From: Ignavibacteria bacterium
GTDB lineage: Bacteria; Bacteroidota; Ignavibacteria; Tepidaquicellales; OLB5
Assembly (NCBI GenBank): GCA_017303675.1
Contig: JAFLBX010000001.1
Coordinates: 62,001 to 126,000 of the forward strand
Length of the DNA: 64,000 nucleotides
Direction of reading: 5' to 3'
Position 1 is the stretch's first letter. Each line of letters starts with the position of its first letter. Positions 7,717 through 17,156 of the stretch are shown here, piece by piece. The position numbers and the translations under genes are program-made. The notes beneath the pieces are model-generated. The model was not told the origin of the DNA and ran no database searches. It saw nothing but the letters and a program-made list of their open reading frames with translations.

Positions 7717-8601
7717 ATGAAATTACATAAATTATTTATTTTATTCTTTTTAGCATTAGGTTTATCATTAAACAATGCTAACTTATTAGCACAGGATGAT
7801 GACGATGATGATGATGATGATGATCAGCAGATGGAAGAAATGGATGAAGAAGAATGGCAGAGACAGATGGACGAGCTCAACGCTGAGAAGAGCAATTTAA
7901 CAACAAAATTAGCTCAGTTAAACGGCGAGATCGACAACTTAAAAGGAACATCAGCTAACAAAGATAAAGAACTCGAAAAATGCGAGAACGATCTTTACGC
8001 TTTAGTTGGTACAACAAAGAGCGGTGTTGCTGATTTCAGAAAGAAATTTGAAGAAACAGAGAAGAAGATCAACGGTAAAGTTGGAACACCGGCTGATGCC
8101 CGCAAGATGTACTTCGACGAAATTTCAAAAGATAAAGCTCGTTGCTTACCTGAATTCCAGGACAGATATGCTTCCATGAAAAAGAAACTTGAAGATTGGG
8201 AAGGCATGAAATCACCTGAAGCTTGCTACACTGTTGTAAAAGGTGACTGCTTATGGAAAATCTCCAAGATGAAATACGGTTCACCGTATTACTGGCCGGC
8301 AATCTGGGATGCTAACAAAAACGGCGTTGCTAACGCTGATGCTCTGAAAAATGCTAGACACAAAAAGGTAACCAATCCTAACTTGATCTATCCTGGACAG
8401 TGCATGAAGATCCCGACACTCACTGACGCTCAGAAAAAAGAAGCTGAAATGAAGTCAAAGAAATACAGAAAAACAAGAAAAGTTAAGTCAACAACAACTG
8501 ACACTAAAAAAGAAGACGTTAAAAAAGACGAGAAAAAAGACGTTAAAAAAGACGAAAAGAAAGATGTAAAGAAAGATGAAAAGAAAGACGTTAAGAAATA
8601 A
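7717..8601 (+). CDS. Exported LysM protein with poly-Asp tract and Lys/Asp repeat tail
   Basis: The 294-residue protein has, in order: signal peptide (1-25, NLLAQ), ten consecutive aspartates (27-36), an acidic coiled coil (~40-90), the two-cysteine domain shared with the protein at 6574-7215 (CENDLYALVGTTK ... DARKMY ... RCLPEF), a LysM domain (~170-238; YTVVKGDCLWKISKMKYG, NLIYPGQCMKIP) and a basic tail of 8-residue KKDEKKDV repeats. Known: LysM binds peptidoglycan. The basic tail could contact anionic wall or lipid. It is in one transcription unit with the lipoprotein 2 bp upstream and is followed by a terminator. Confidence 0.87.
   Translation: MKLHKLFILFFLALGLSLNNANLLAQDDDDDDDDDDQQMEEMDEEEWQRQMDELNAEKSNLTTKLAQLNGEIDNLKGTSANKDKELEKCENDLYALVGTTKSGVADFRKKFEETEKKINGKVGTPADARKMYFDEISKDKARCLPEFQDRYASMKKKLEDWEGMKSPEACYTVVKGDCLWKISKMKYGSPYYWPAIWDANKNGVANADALKNARHKKVTNPNLIYPGQCMKIPTLTDAQKKEAEMKSKKYRKTRKVKSTTTDTKKEDVKKDEKKDVKKDEKKDVKKDEKKDVKK
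7795..7824 (+). repeat. GAT/GAC trinucleotide run (10 Asp codons)
   Basis: Ten aspartate codons, mostly GAT, form a microsatellite. Slippage would change tract length in whole codons without a frameshift. Confidence 0.85.
8506..8598 (+). repeat. 24-bp tandem repeats coding KKDEKKDV
   Basis: About four imperfect copies of an 8-codon unit (Lys-Lys-Asp-Glu-Lys-Lys-Asp-Val) form the 3' end of the LysM gene. AAA/AAG and GAC/GAT variation between copies shows they are not a very recent expansion. Confidence 0.8.
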
Positions 8602-8657
8602 TTAACGCTTTATGAATCTGACTTTGTCTTACTTCTTTTAAGCAAAGTTTTTCTAAA

Positions 8658-8690
8658 GCCCTTGGACTTCGGTTCAAGGGCTTATTTATT
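8658..8690 (+). terminator. Intrinsic terminator after the LysM operon
   Basis: GCCCTTG (8658-8664) pairs with CAAGGGC (8675-8681) around a CTTCGG-containing loop and is followed by TTATTTATTT. It separates the envelope operon from phoH. Confidence 0.75.
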
Positions 8691-8770
8691 TACCGGAACT
8701 TCATCATACCGCATACCTGTTTAATAACATATTTGTAACAACTATTTATTTACGAAGGGATTAATTTTAA

Positions 8771-9850
8771 TTGCCATTAACCGATAAAAACATAATTCTT
8801 GAAAACGTTGATCTTGTAAACTTTGCAGGAATTAACGAAAGAAATATTGACCTTATAAGAGAGCGTTTCGCTTCTAATATAACTTTAAGAGGTGAAAATG
8901 TATTTCTAAAAGGCGAAGAAGAAGAAGTTGCCCAGCTGGAAACGATTATTAAAGAGCTTAAGCTTTTGCAAAAAAGGCAGGGTAAAATTACCGAAGGTGA
9001 CGTAAACCTGATCATTGAGCTGGTTACAGGATCGCAGGACCTGGCCTTGGAGCGCCGTACAGGCATTAAACGCGAAGAGCTTGATGATGTAATTCTGGTA
9101 GAAAAAAGTGATTTCATTAAGCCCAAAACCATGGGACAGCTTGAGCTGTTTCAAAAAACCAAGACCAATGAAATTGTTTTCGCAATTGGTCCTGCCGGAA
9201 CAGGAAAAACCTACCTTGCTGTTGCTATAGCGCTGGCTGCTTTAAAGGCAAAAAAGGTAAACCGAATTGTGCTTTCAAGACCCGCAGTTGAAGCCGGCGA
9301 AAGCCTTGGGTTTTTACCGGGCGATCTTTCGGAGAAGGTAAATCCTTACCTTAAGCCGCTGTTTGACGCTTTGGAAGATATGGTGCCAATGGATAAGCTG
9401 AAAACTTACTTCGAAAGGAACATTATAGAGATCATTCCCCTGGCTTATATGAGGGGTAGAACGCTTAATAACGCATTTTTAATACTTGATGAAGCGCAGA
9501 ATGCTACCTCCATGCAGATGAAGATGTTCTTAACCAGGCTGGGAATTAATTCCAAGTGCATTATAACCGGCGATATTACACAAATAGATCTGCCTTCAAA
9601 ACAAACTTCAGGACTTGTACAGATACAGAATATTTTAAAAAATGTAGATGGTGTTGCTTTTGTTTACCTTGAAAAGAAGGATGTAGTTCGTCACAGGCTG
9701 GTTAAAGATATTATAAATGCATACGAGGAATTTGCAGTGAAAACCAACGGAAACGGGAATGGAAAACCTGAAGGCTCTGATGACAGGAGTAATCCTGTAT
9801 CAAAAAAAGATGAGCTTAAGGGAGACGATAATAATGAAAACCGCAAATAA
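8771..9850 (+). CDS. PhoH-like ATPase
   Basis: The 359-residue protein carries the PhoH domain with Walker A GPAGTGKT (140-147), Walker B FLILDEAQ (236-243), and the conserved GFLPGDLSEK and GDITQIDLP motifs. The N-terminal ~110 residues are the usual small domain of PhoH/YbeZ proteins. Family members are cytoplasmic NTPases, often linked to the YbeY RNase and ribosome or RNA metabolism, and in some bacteria to phosphate starvation. No ybeY is next to it. The start is TTG, matching the family N-terminus. The last 51 bp overlap the convergent tauE gene. Confidence 0.92.
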   Translation: MPLTDKNIILENVDLVNFAGINERNIDLIRERFASNITLRGENVFLKGEEEEVAQLETIIKELKLLQKRQGKITEGDVNLIIELVTGSQDLALERRTGIKREELDDVILVEKSDFIKPKTMGQLELFQKTKTNEIVFAIGPAGTGKTYLAVAIALAALKAKKVNRIVLSRPAVEAGESLGFLPGDLSEKVNPYLKPLFDALEDMVPMDKLKTYFERNIIEIIPLAYMRGRTLNNAFLILDEAQNATSMQMKMFLTRLGINSKCIITGDITQIDLPSKQTSGLVQIQNILKNVDGVAFVYLEKKDVVRHRLVKDIINAYEEFAVKTNGNGNGKPEGSDDRSNPVSKKDELKGDDNNENRK

Positions 9851-10615
9851 TTTTGTTAAAAGGTAATGATGTGTTTTTTTGTTGATGTAAACCCCTACTC
9901 TTGCAAACGGAATTGACGCTGCAATTACAGGTAATGCGCTTAAAGTATCCACCATACCAAATGAATACGGAATATTTACAGCACCTGCAGGCGAGTTAAT
10001 GAAATAACTTATCACTCCCGCAGCAGCAGTAATAAGTATAGCTGCCGAAGATGTGCCAATTGCCTTTTTAAACGGTACTTTCATTAAATAGTGCATTAAA
10101 GGTATCACAAACACACCTCCTCCAAGACCTGAAAATGCAGCAATTGCCCCGCTTAATGTTCCGATCCCGAGTGATATCCATGGGCTGAATGTTTCAGGCT
10201 GATCTTTTGTTTTATCTTCACCTTTACCCTTTTTATCAAACAGCATTTTTAGAGCAACAATTATAAGTACAGCAGAAAATGTATGCTTAAGTATTTCACC
10301 CGGCAGAAGTATTGCGATTTTTGAAAAAAGAAATACTGTGACCGCACTTGATAAACCGATATAAAGCGCGGCTTTCCACTCTACATTACCATGACCGAAA
10401 TGTTTATGGGCTGAAGAAATGCTGGTAAAGATAATTGTAAAAAGACTGGTGGCAATAGCAATATGCATTAAATAAGGTGAATCAAAATGGTTAAATGAAT
10501 AAACCGCAAGCAAAGAAGGGACGATAATAATACCGCCCCCTACCCCGAAGAGACCGGAAAGAATTCCGGCTGCAATGCCAATACAAAAAAGAATTATTAT
10601 GGTTTCTAAGCTCAA
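9800..10615 (-). CDS. TauE/SafE-family membrane permease
   Basis: The 271-residue protein has about eight membrane segments and the two glycine-rich repeats of the TauE/SafE (former DUF81) family: GLFGVGGGIIIVPSL near residue 22 and SGLGGGVFVIPLMHYL near 167. Family members move sulfite, sulfoacetate or related organosulfur anions across the inner membrane. It is the last gene of a leftward run tmk-ctp-tauE (6-bp gap). Its 3' end overlaps phoH by 51 bp in convergent orientation. Substrate unknown. Confidence 0.9.
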   Translation of the reverse strand: MSLETIIILFCIGIAAGILSGLFGVGGGIIIVPSLLAVYSFNHFDSPYLMHIAIATSLFTIIFTSISSAHKHFGHGNVEWKAALYIGLSSAVTVFLFSKIAILLPGEILKHTFSAVLIIVALKMLFDKKGKGEDKTKDQPETFSPWISLGIGTLSGAIAAFSGLGGGVFVIPLMHYLMKVPFKKAIGTSSAAILITAAAGVISYFINSPAGAVNIPYSFGMVDTLSALPVIAASIPFARVGVYINKKTHHYLLTKLFAVFIIIVSLKLIFF

Positions 10616-10621
10616 TTAGTT

Positions 10622-12283
10622 TTATTTAGGCTGAAGCATGCTGTTATAAAAACCTTTATCTTTAATTATCCTTAATGCTTCCTGAAGCTGCAGGTCATCC
10701 TTCGCAGAAGCTTCAACTATGACTTTTTCGGGTTTGTTATATTTCCTTAATATTTCAACTTCCAGCTTCTGCCTGATAACGGGTTTTGAGCTTTCAAAAT
10801 CTTTGAACTTTTCAGCTTTAAGCTCACCTTCAAGGAGCCCTATGTAGCTTTTTACTTTTTCAGAATACATTTTTTCATCTGTATCTTTTTTAAGCTGCGC
10901 CAGCTCGCGCTCTGCGCTTGTATTAAATTCAAATTCAGTTGTGCTGATAAATTCCAGGAAACGGCTCAGTATTTCATCATTCATAACAAAATTTGCTCCA
11001 TCAGGATTTTCAGATGTATACTTTGCAGCAAATTTGTAATACATATCTTCATAGTTCAACGCTTCCAGAAGCTCATTTGCTTTTATGATATCTACTACAA
11101 CATCAGGGGTGATACCGCCTTCGGCATAGACTGTTCTGCCGCCAATTGTTTTGAATTCCTTCTGGTTAAAATACGGGTTCGGCTTAAAAACGCCGTATTT
11201 ATTTTCTTTAAAATAATTTTTTGCCTGTATCCACCTTCCGCTTGGAGTAAAGTATTTCTGGTTTGTAATTTTAAGCTGGTTTCCGAAGCTAAGCGGCTGG
11301 AATACCTGGACAAGTCCTTTACCGAATGATTTTGTACCGACTATTACTCCCCTGTCAAGATCCTGTATAGCGCCTGCAACAATTTCACTGGCGGAAGCAG
11401 TACCTTCATCTATTAAAACAACCAGCGGAATATCGCTGTTGACCATCGGGTTTTCTGTAGCAAAATATTTCCTTTCAGAATCCAGCTTCCTGCCTTTTGT
11501 TGTTAACAAAAGGTCACCTTTTCTTGTGAATTTGTTCAATATACCAATAGCTGCATCAAGCAAACCGCCCCCATTACCGCGCAGGTCGATTATAATACCT
11601 TTGAGCTCACCTTTGGCTTTTAGCTCAGTTAAAGCATCCACCATTTCTGTTTCAGCATAACGGCTGAAACGATCAAGCTTAATATAACCTACACCATCAT
11701 CAAGAATCCCTTTATAACCGATATTCTTAAGCTGAATTTCCTGGCGGGTAAGAGTATATTCAATTTCCCTTTCACCGCGCTGAACCTTCATTTTCATCTG
11801 GGTACCAGGTTCACCGCGTGTAAAGGTACGCACATCGCTTACTTTTTTGCCAAGCATGCTTGTTCCGTCAATTTCCAGTATCTTATCACCTCTTTTGATA
11901 CCTTCTTTCTGCGCTGAATATCCTTCAAGTATATCCGTTATAATGATAGCACTATCCTTCATGCCTACTGTAATTCCAACACCGCCGTATTTACCGGTGG
12001 TAAGAAGATCAATTTCATCTTTTCTAGACTCATCCAGGAAGTTTGTATACGGGTCGAGTGTACCCAGCATTCCTTCAATTCCTGCTTTCATAAATTTATC
12101 ACCGTCAATTTCATCAACGTAATCAAGCATTATTTCCTTATACAGCTTGCCAAAGACATCCATGTTGCGGTTAATCTGCGTATAGACATCATCATCTCCC
12201 CCGCCGGGAAGGCTGGCACCGGTAAAAGAAATAAATATAATAAGGATAAAAAAGAGCCTTTGAAAATTTTTTAAATTGATCAT
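10622..12283 (-). CDS. S41-family C-terminal processing peptidase
   Basis: The 553-residue protein has a signal peptide or anchor (1-24), a PDZ domain (~95-170, GGVGITVG ... GIKRGDKILEIDG), and the S41 protease core with Ser297 in GTASASE and Lys322 in SFGKG. The 25-residue spacing of the Ser/Lys dyad is that of CtpA/Prc enzymes. It would trim C-termini of periplasmic proteins. The C-terminal ~170 residues are a helical extension often seen in Bacteroidota and Chlorobi members. It sits 8 bp after tmk and 6 bp before tauE in the same direction. Confidence 0.94.
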   Translation of the reverse strand: MINLKNFQRLFFILIIFISFTGASLPGGGDDDVYTQINRNMDVFGKLYKEIMLDYVDEIDGDKFMKAGIEGMLGTLDPYTNFLDESRKDEIDLLTTGKYGGVGITVGMKDSAIIITDILEGYSAQKEGIKRGDKILEIDGTSMLGKKVSDVRTFTRGEPGTQMKMKVQRGEREIEYTLTRQEIQLKNIGYKGILDDGVGYIKLDRFSRYAETEMVDALTELKAKGELKGIIIDLRGNGGGLLDAAIGILNKFTRKGDLLLTTKGRKLDSERKYFATENPMVNSDIPLVVLIDEGTASASEIVAGAIQDLDRGVIVGTKSFGKGLVQVFQPLSFGNQLKITNQKYFTPSGRWIQAKNYFKENKYGVFKPNPYFNQKEFKTIGGRTVYAEGGITPDVVVDIIKANELLEALNYEDMYYKFAAKYTSENPDGANFVMNDEILSRFLEFISTTEFEFNTSAERELAQLKKDTDEKMYSEKVKSYIGLLEGELKAEKFKDFESSKPVIRQKLEVEILRKYNKPEKVIVEASAKDDLQLQEALRIIKDKGFYNSMLQPK

Positions 12284-12291
12284 TTTAAAAT

Positions 12292-12915
12292 TTAATAATT
12301 GATTTTTAATTTTTTATTTACTTTTTCTATGATTGAATTATGTATCTCTGATATGGTAAGTGAGCCTTTAATGACAACAAATCTTTTTTTATTACGGTTT
12401 GCAATATCTTTAAAACCTTTATATACCTTATTGTAATACGCTAAGTTCTTGTTTTCCATTCGGTCTTTTGCGTTTCCTCTTAAATTTGCGCGGGAAAACG
12501 CAGCTTTGGGGGCAATATCGATCAGTATGGTCATATCCGGTTTTAAGCCTCCGGTTGCTATATCATTAACCTCCAATACCTGCTTAAGTTCCATTTTACC
12601 GCCGTAAGACTGGTATGCGGTCGAAGAATCGTAATACCTGTCACATATAACAACAAATCCTTTTTTTAGATGCGGTTTAATTACCTGGCTAACCAGCTGT
12701 GAGCGGGATGCAGAAAAAAGCATAAACTCAGTTAAAGGAGTCATTTCTATATGTTCGCGGTCCAGTATTATCTCACGTACTTTTTCTGAAATAGTTGTTC
12801 CGCCGGGCTCTCTAAGCAGCACTGAGCTGATCTTCTTGCTTTTAAGGTATTCGTGCAGCATTTTTGCCTGTGTTGATTTCCCTGAAAAATCCAGCCCTTC
12901 AAAAGTTATGAACAT
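12292..12915 (-). CDS. tmk: Thymidylate kinase
   Basis: The 207-residue protein has the P-loop EGLDFSGKST (6-15), the DRYYDSSTAYQ motif and a basic LID region (RANLRGNAKDRME). It phosphorylates dTMP to dTDP. Length and motifs are normal. It is the first gene of the leftward tmk-ctp-tauE run, with a ~160-bp divergent gap to the bicarbonate transporter. Confidence 0.95.
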   Translation of the reverse strand: MFITFEGLDFSGKSTQAKMLHEYLKSKKISSVLLREPGGTTISEKVREIILDREHIEMTPLTEFMLFSASRSQLVSQVIKPHLKKGFVVICDRYYDSSTAYQSYGGKMELKQVLEVNDIATGGLKPDMTILIDIAPKAAFSRANLRGNAKDRMENKNLAYYNKVYKGFKDIANRNKKRFVVIKGSLTISEIHNSIIEKVNKKLKINY

Positions 12916-13079
12916 TTTTACATCGTAAAATTATCTGATTCTGTTAAGTTAATACTTTAAATAACATTAATAAATTGAGAATTTTAGGTATAAATTTACC
13001 GTTAATAAAAGATGATTGTTAATAAAGTATTTAATATTAATAGTATTATGCATAACTTTGGCGAATATTAATAAAATAA

Positions 13080-14027
13080 ATGCATTTACTTGATCCTGTA
13101 ATATTATTTTTCATCCTGGGTGTATTAGCTCAGATCGTAAAATCTGACCTGAAAATACCGGATGATTTTTATAATACAATCAGCATTTATTTACTGCTGG
13201 CAATTGGAATTAAGGGGGGTATTGAACTTCATACAACTGGTTTAAATACTGTAATTTATCCTGCTGCCGGTACATTGATCCTTGGTCCGTTCATTACAAT
13301 TCTTGCATTTTTGCTGCTGCGCTTTATTTACAGATTTAACAAAGAAAATTCAATTGCTATAGCCGCACACTATGGTTCCTGCAGTGCTGTAACCTTTGCA
13401 GTCGTAACAGATTACCTCCGTACAGCACTTGTACCATATGAAGAATACAGCACGCTACTTCTGGTTTTTTTTGAAATACCCGGTATTGCCGCGGCAATTT
13501 TACTCGCAAAAATTGATGCGCATACAGAATTCAACTTAAAAGCGTTACTGCACGATGTATTTTTAGGTAAAAGTATATTACTTATGGGCGGGGGGATTTT
13601 AATAGGATATTTTATTGCTTTATCTGAAACGAAGCAGCTTAATTTTTTCTTTATTGATATGTTTAAAGGTTTTCTTGCTTTGTTTATGCTTGAAATGGGT
13701 ATTGTTACCGCTAAAAGACTTACCGACCTAAAAAAAGTCGGAATACCTTTATTGATATTCGGTATTACTTTCCCGGTAATTGCATCGATCTTCGGAATTA
13801 TAACCGGGATGATATGCGGCTTATCACCCGGGGGGACAATAATTCTCGCAACTCTTTCAGCAAGCGCATCATATATTGCTGCTCCGGCAGCTGTTCAAAT
13901 AATCCTGCCAAAAGCTAACCCGACTTTATACTTAACTTTATCACTGGGCATCACTTTTCCTTTTAATGTATTGATCGGAATTCAGATCTATTCATGGCTG
14001 GCGTTCAAAGCATTTCAGATATTTTAA
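13080..14027 (+). CDS. SbtA-type sodium-dependent bicarbonate transporter
   Basis: The 315-residue protein has about ten membrane segments in two similar halves and the SbtA-family features GIKGGIEL (~47-54), AHYGSCSAVTFAVV (~98-111) and the C-half ATLSASASYIAAPAAV. Known family members import HCO3- with Na+ in cyanobacteria; in heterotrophs they may feed anaplerotic carboxylases. Notably this window also encodes biotin carboxylase and carrier (accB, accC), which consume bicarbonate. No SbtB partner is adjacent. TAACTTTG (13053-13060), a possible -7 box, lies 20 bp before the start. Confidence 0.9.
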   Translation: MHLLDPVILFFILGVLAQIVKSDLKIPDDFYNTISIYLLLAIGIKGGIELHTTGLNTVIYPAAGTLILGPFITILAFLLLRFIYRFNKENSIAIAAHYGSCSAVTFAVVTDYLRTALVPYEEYSTLLLVFFEIPGIAAAILLAKIDAHTEFNLKALLHDVFLGKSILLMGGGILIGYFIALSETKQLNFFFIDMFKGFLALFMLEMGIVTAKRLTDLKKVGIPLLIFGITFPVIASIFGIITGMICGLSPGGTIILATLSASASYIAAPAAVQIILPKANPTLYLTLSLGITFPFNVLIGIQIYSWLAFKAFQIF

Positions 14028-14055
14028 CTCAGGACTTATTGATATTTTTTCTCAA

Positions 14056-14086
14056 TTGAAACTCCCCCATTTTTAGCGTAATTTTG
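14056..14086 (+). promoter_or_regulatory. Promoter TTG-N20-TAATTTTG of mutS
   Basis: TTG (14056-14058) and TAATTTTG (14079-14086) have the same 20-nt spacing as three other proposed promoters in the window. The -7 box is 28 bp before the mutS ATG at 14115. Confidence 0.65.
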
Positions 14087-14114
14087 TAAATTCCACCAAA
14101 AATATTTCAATTTA

Positions 14115-16730
14115 ATGGCAGAAACCCAGACACCGCTTATGCGGCAATATTCCCAAATTAAGGCAAAATATCCGGATACTATCCTGCTTTTCCGCATGGG
14201 TGATTTCTTCGAGACATTTGATACAGATGCCGGGATTGCCTCAAAGGTGCTGGGAATAACGCTTACAAAACGCTCCAATGGCGGCGCAAGTGATGTTGCT
14301 CTTGCCGGTTTTCCGCATCACGCCATTGATAACTACCTGCCTAAGCTTGTAAAAGCAGGCTACAAAGTAGCCGTATGTGAACAGCTTGAAGACCCGAAAC
14401 TAGCTAAAGGAATTGTTAAACGTGATGTTGTTGAAGTGGTTACTCCGGGATTGACTTTCAATGATAAGCTGCTAGACCATAAAAGCAATAATTACATCTG
14501 CTGCCTTTTCACAAAGGAAGAAAAATGCGGTTTTGCTTTTTGTGATATTTCAACAGGAGAGTTCCAGGCGTGTGAAATTGCATTTAAGAATGTAAAGGAA
14601 CAGTTAGAGCTGATCGGACCGGCTGAAATAATAATTTCAAAATCACAAAAAGGGCTGTTTTCAAATGTTATCGATATGGAACATAATCCGCTTGTGAAAG
14701 CAAGAATAACTGTCACAAAGCTGGATGAATGGATATTTAATTATGATTACTGCAATGAGCTATTGCTTTCACAGTTCAAAACTAAATCTCTTAAAGGCTT
14801 TGGGCTTGATGAGTACCCGCTGGGCATAATCGCTGCAGGCGGTATTTTAAGCTATATTAATGAAACACAAAAAGGCAGCGTAACCCATATAAATAAAATA
14901 TCGTTTTATGATACCAGTGATTATATAATTTTAGATGATTCAACCAAAAGAAATCTTGAGATAATTTCGTCTATTTCCGGAGGAAACCGCGAAGGAACAC
15001 TCATTTCTATCTTAGACCGCACTCAAACAGCAATGGGAGCCAGGCTGCTTAAGAACTGGATCTCACGCCCACTGAAAAAAATGGCTCAGCTTCACAAAAG
15101 GCAGGAGTGTGTAACAGAATTTTATGAAAATAAGCCCCTTGCCGGGAATCTGGCTTCATTATTCAAGAACATAGGCGATCTTGAAAGGCTTATTTCAAAA
15201 ATTGCAACAGCGCGGGCTGTAGCAAGAGATCTTATCAACCTGAAATATTCATTAAAGAATATTACAGAAGTTAAAAAGCTGCTGAATGATTCTAAGTGCA
15301 GAACACTTGCCGATATTAATTCAAATCTGAAAGAGCTAACCGAACTGGCTGAGCTGATAGATGCTTCAATAAACGAAGAAAATTCCGTTCAGATGGAAAG
15401 CAAGCTTATTATCAGGCCGGGATACAGCGCAGAGCTTGATGAGCTGAGAAGCATACTTAACAGCGGCGAAGCCTGGATGGAAAATTACCAAAGAAAAGAG
15501 CGTGAAAGAACAAGGATAAACTCGCTTAAGGTAAGCTATAATAAAGTGTTCGGGTATTATATAGAAATATCAAAAGCAAACAGGGATAAAGCAGAAGGTC
15601 TTGAAGGATATATACGCAAACAAACCCTGGTAAATGCTGAAAGGTATATTACTCAGGAATTGAAGGAATATGAAGAAAAGATCCTTACTGCTAATGAAAA
15701 AATATCAGCGCTGGAATCAAAGCTCTTTGCAGATATCAGGCTGAAAGTTGTTGAATATGCCAATGATATCCAGCTTAACGCAGCAATGATAGGAATAATA
15801 GATGTACTGCTTGGATTTGCTGAAATTGCCAAACAATATAAATATACTAAACCGGATATTTCAGATAACAATGACCTGGAAATTATTGAAGGCAGGCACC
15901 CTGTAATTGAACAGCTTCTGCCTGCAGGTGAAAAATTTGTGCCAAATGATACAGTGCTTGATCCCGATGAAACGCAGATCATAATTATTACCGGCCCCAA
16001 TATGAGCGGTAAATCAAGTTACCTGAGACAAGTAGGCTTAATAGTACTTCTTGCACAGATAGGCTCATATGTGCCTGCCAAAAAGGCAAAGATAGGCATT
16101 TGCGACCGTATTTTTACAAGAGTCGGCGCAATGGATAATATCTCAAGGGGTGAGAGTACCTTCCTTGTTGAAATGCAGGAATCAGCAAATATACTTAATA
16201 ACCTGACGCCTAAGAGCCTTGTTCTGCTTGATGAAGTCGGCAGGGGTACAAGTACTTATGACGGAATCTCTATAGCATGGGCAATCACAGAGTATATACA
16301 CGAAAATCCGGTTGCAAAAGCAAAGACGCTCTTTGCAACGCATTATCATGAGCTGAACGCTTTGGCAAGTCTATACCCGCGGATTAAAAATTCAAGGGTT
16401 GAAGTTAAAGAAGTTGGCGATAAAGTTATTTTTCTTCACAGGATAAACGAAGGTACAGCTGACCACAGCTTCGGAATTCATGTTGCTCAAATGGCGGGTC
16501 TGCCTGATATGGTAACCAAACGCGCGAAAGAAATACTTGGCAACCTTGAAAAACGCGAAGAGCGCACGAGAAGAAAAGATGAGTTCCAGATCAACCTGTT
16601 TGAATATAAAGATAATGAGCTTGATGATATACTGAGTAAGATAGATATTGAAAATATGACTCCTATAGATGCATTAAATAAGCTTCAGGAACTGAAGAGA
16701 ATTTCAAAAGGTCTTAATAAAAGCAAATGA
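14115..16730 (+). CDS. mutS: DNA mismatch repair protein MutS
   Basis: The 871-residue protein has all MutS1 domains: mismatch-recognition domain with GDFFETF (Phe31-x-Glu33, the F-x-E wedge), connector, levers and clamp, and an ABC-type ATPase with Walker A GPNMSGKSS (~627), signature-like STFLVEMQE, Walker B LVLLDEVGRGTSTYDG and the switch FATHYHEL. It recognises mismatches and hands over to MutL. Length fits the family. A GxxExxY gene starts inside its stop codon (ATGA at 16727-16730), probably a secondary insertion. Confidence 0.97.
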   Translation: MAETQTPLMRQYSQIKAKYPDTILLFRMGDFFETFDTDAGIASKVLGITLTKRSNGGASDVALAGFPHHAIDNYLPKLVKAGYKVAVCEQLEDPKLAKGIVKRDVVEVVTPGLTFNDKLLDHKSNNYICCLFTKEEKCGFAFCDISTGEFQACEIAFKNVKEQLELIGPAEIIISKSQKGLFSNVIDMEHNPLVKARITVTKLDEWIFNYDYCNELLLSQFKTKSLKGFGLDEYPLGIIAAGGILSYINETQKGSVTHINKISFYDTSDYIILDDSTKRNLEIISSISGGNREGTLISILDRTQTAMGARLLKNWISRPLKKMAQLHKRQECVTEFYENKPLAGNLASLFKNIGDLERLISKIATARAVARDLINLKYSLKNITEVKKLLNDSKCRTLADINSNLKELTELAELIDASINEENSVQMESKLIIRPGYSAELDELRSILNSGEAWMENYQRKERERTRINSLKVSYNKVFGYYIEISKANRDKAEGLEGYIRKQTLVNAERYITQELKEYEEKILTANEKISALESKLFADIRLKVVEYANDIQLNAAMIGIIDVLLGFAEIAKQYKYTKPDISDNNDLEIIEGRHPVIEQLLPAGEKFVPNDTVLDPDETQIIIITGPNMSGKSSYLRQVGLIVLLAQIGSYVPAKKAKIGICDRIFTRVGAMDNISRGESTFLVEMQESANILNNLTPKSLVLLDEVGRGTSTYDGISIAWAITEYIHENPVAKAKTLFATHYHELNALASLYPRIKNSRVEVKEVGDKVIFLHRINEGTADHSFGIHVAQMAGLPDMVTKRAKEILGNLEKREERTRRKDEFQINLFEYKDNELDDILSKIDIENMTPIDALNKLQELKRISKGLNKSK

Positions 16731-17155
16731 ACAACAGAGAAACTGAGACACTGAGTTTGGAATATGTTCATAGACTGAATTCAATCAGTGGACAAGTATT
16801 AGATGCATCAATTGAAGTACACAGAAATTTGGGTCCGGGTTTATTAGAATCTATATATGAAATATGCTTACTTAAAGAATTAAAAAGCAGGGGAATTGAA
16901 GCCAAATCACAATTATTACTGCCGGTATATTACAAAGGTGAACTGTTAGAGAAACAATTTACAATTGACATACTTGTTGAAGATCTTGTAAAAGTAGAAA
17001 TTAAGACCGTTGAGAGAAATATTCCTATTAACAAAGCTCAATTAATGACTTATTTGAAATTATCAGGAAAACACCTGGGTTTACTAATAAATTTTAACGT
17101 TCCATTGCTTGTACAAGGTTTTGAAAGAATTCTAAATGGTCAATTTCCAAAATAA
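16727..17155 (+). CDS. GxxExxY-family protein (PD-(D/E)xK nuclease-like)
   Basis: The 142-residue protein has the family signature GLLESIY (Gly38-x-x-Glu41-x-x-Tyr44), the preceding AsxEVHRNLGPG block, and the acidic core 'DILVEDLVKVEIKT' that resembles a PD-(D/E)xK nuclease strand pair. Biochemical function is unknown for the family. The gene overlaps the mutS stop by 4 bp. It is bounded by imperfect inverted repeats (16729-16757, 17157-17186); the left one encodes its first ten residues (MNNRETETLS), so a more internal start is possible. This suggests a one-gene mobile unit (inference). Confidence 0.88.
   Translation: MNNRETETLSLEYVHRLNSISGQVLDASIEVHRNLGPGLLESIYEICLLKELKSRGIEAKSQLLLPVYYKGELLEKQFTIDILVEDLVKVEIKTVERNIPINKAQLMTYLKLSGKHLGLLINFNVPLLVQGFERILNGQFPK
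16729..16757. repeat. Left inverted repeat of the GxxExxY unit
   Basis: The segment beginning GAACAACAGAGAAACTGAG matches the reverse complement of 17157-17186 at about 24 of 28 positions, including 12 consecutive bases (AACAACAGAGAA). It overlaps the mutS stop codon and the first codons of the GxxExxY gene. Confidence 0.7.
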
Positions 17156-17156
17156 T

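Noticed and set aside
8506-8598. CRISPR-like short repeats
   Set aside because: The 24-bp units are directly adjacent without spacers and encode a periodic KKDEKKDV tail.
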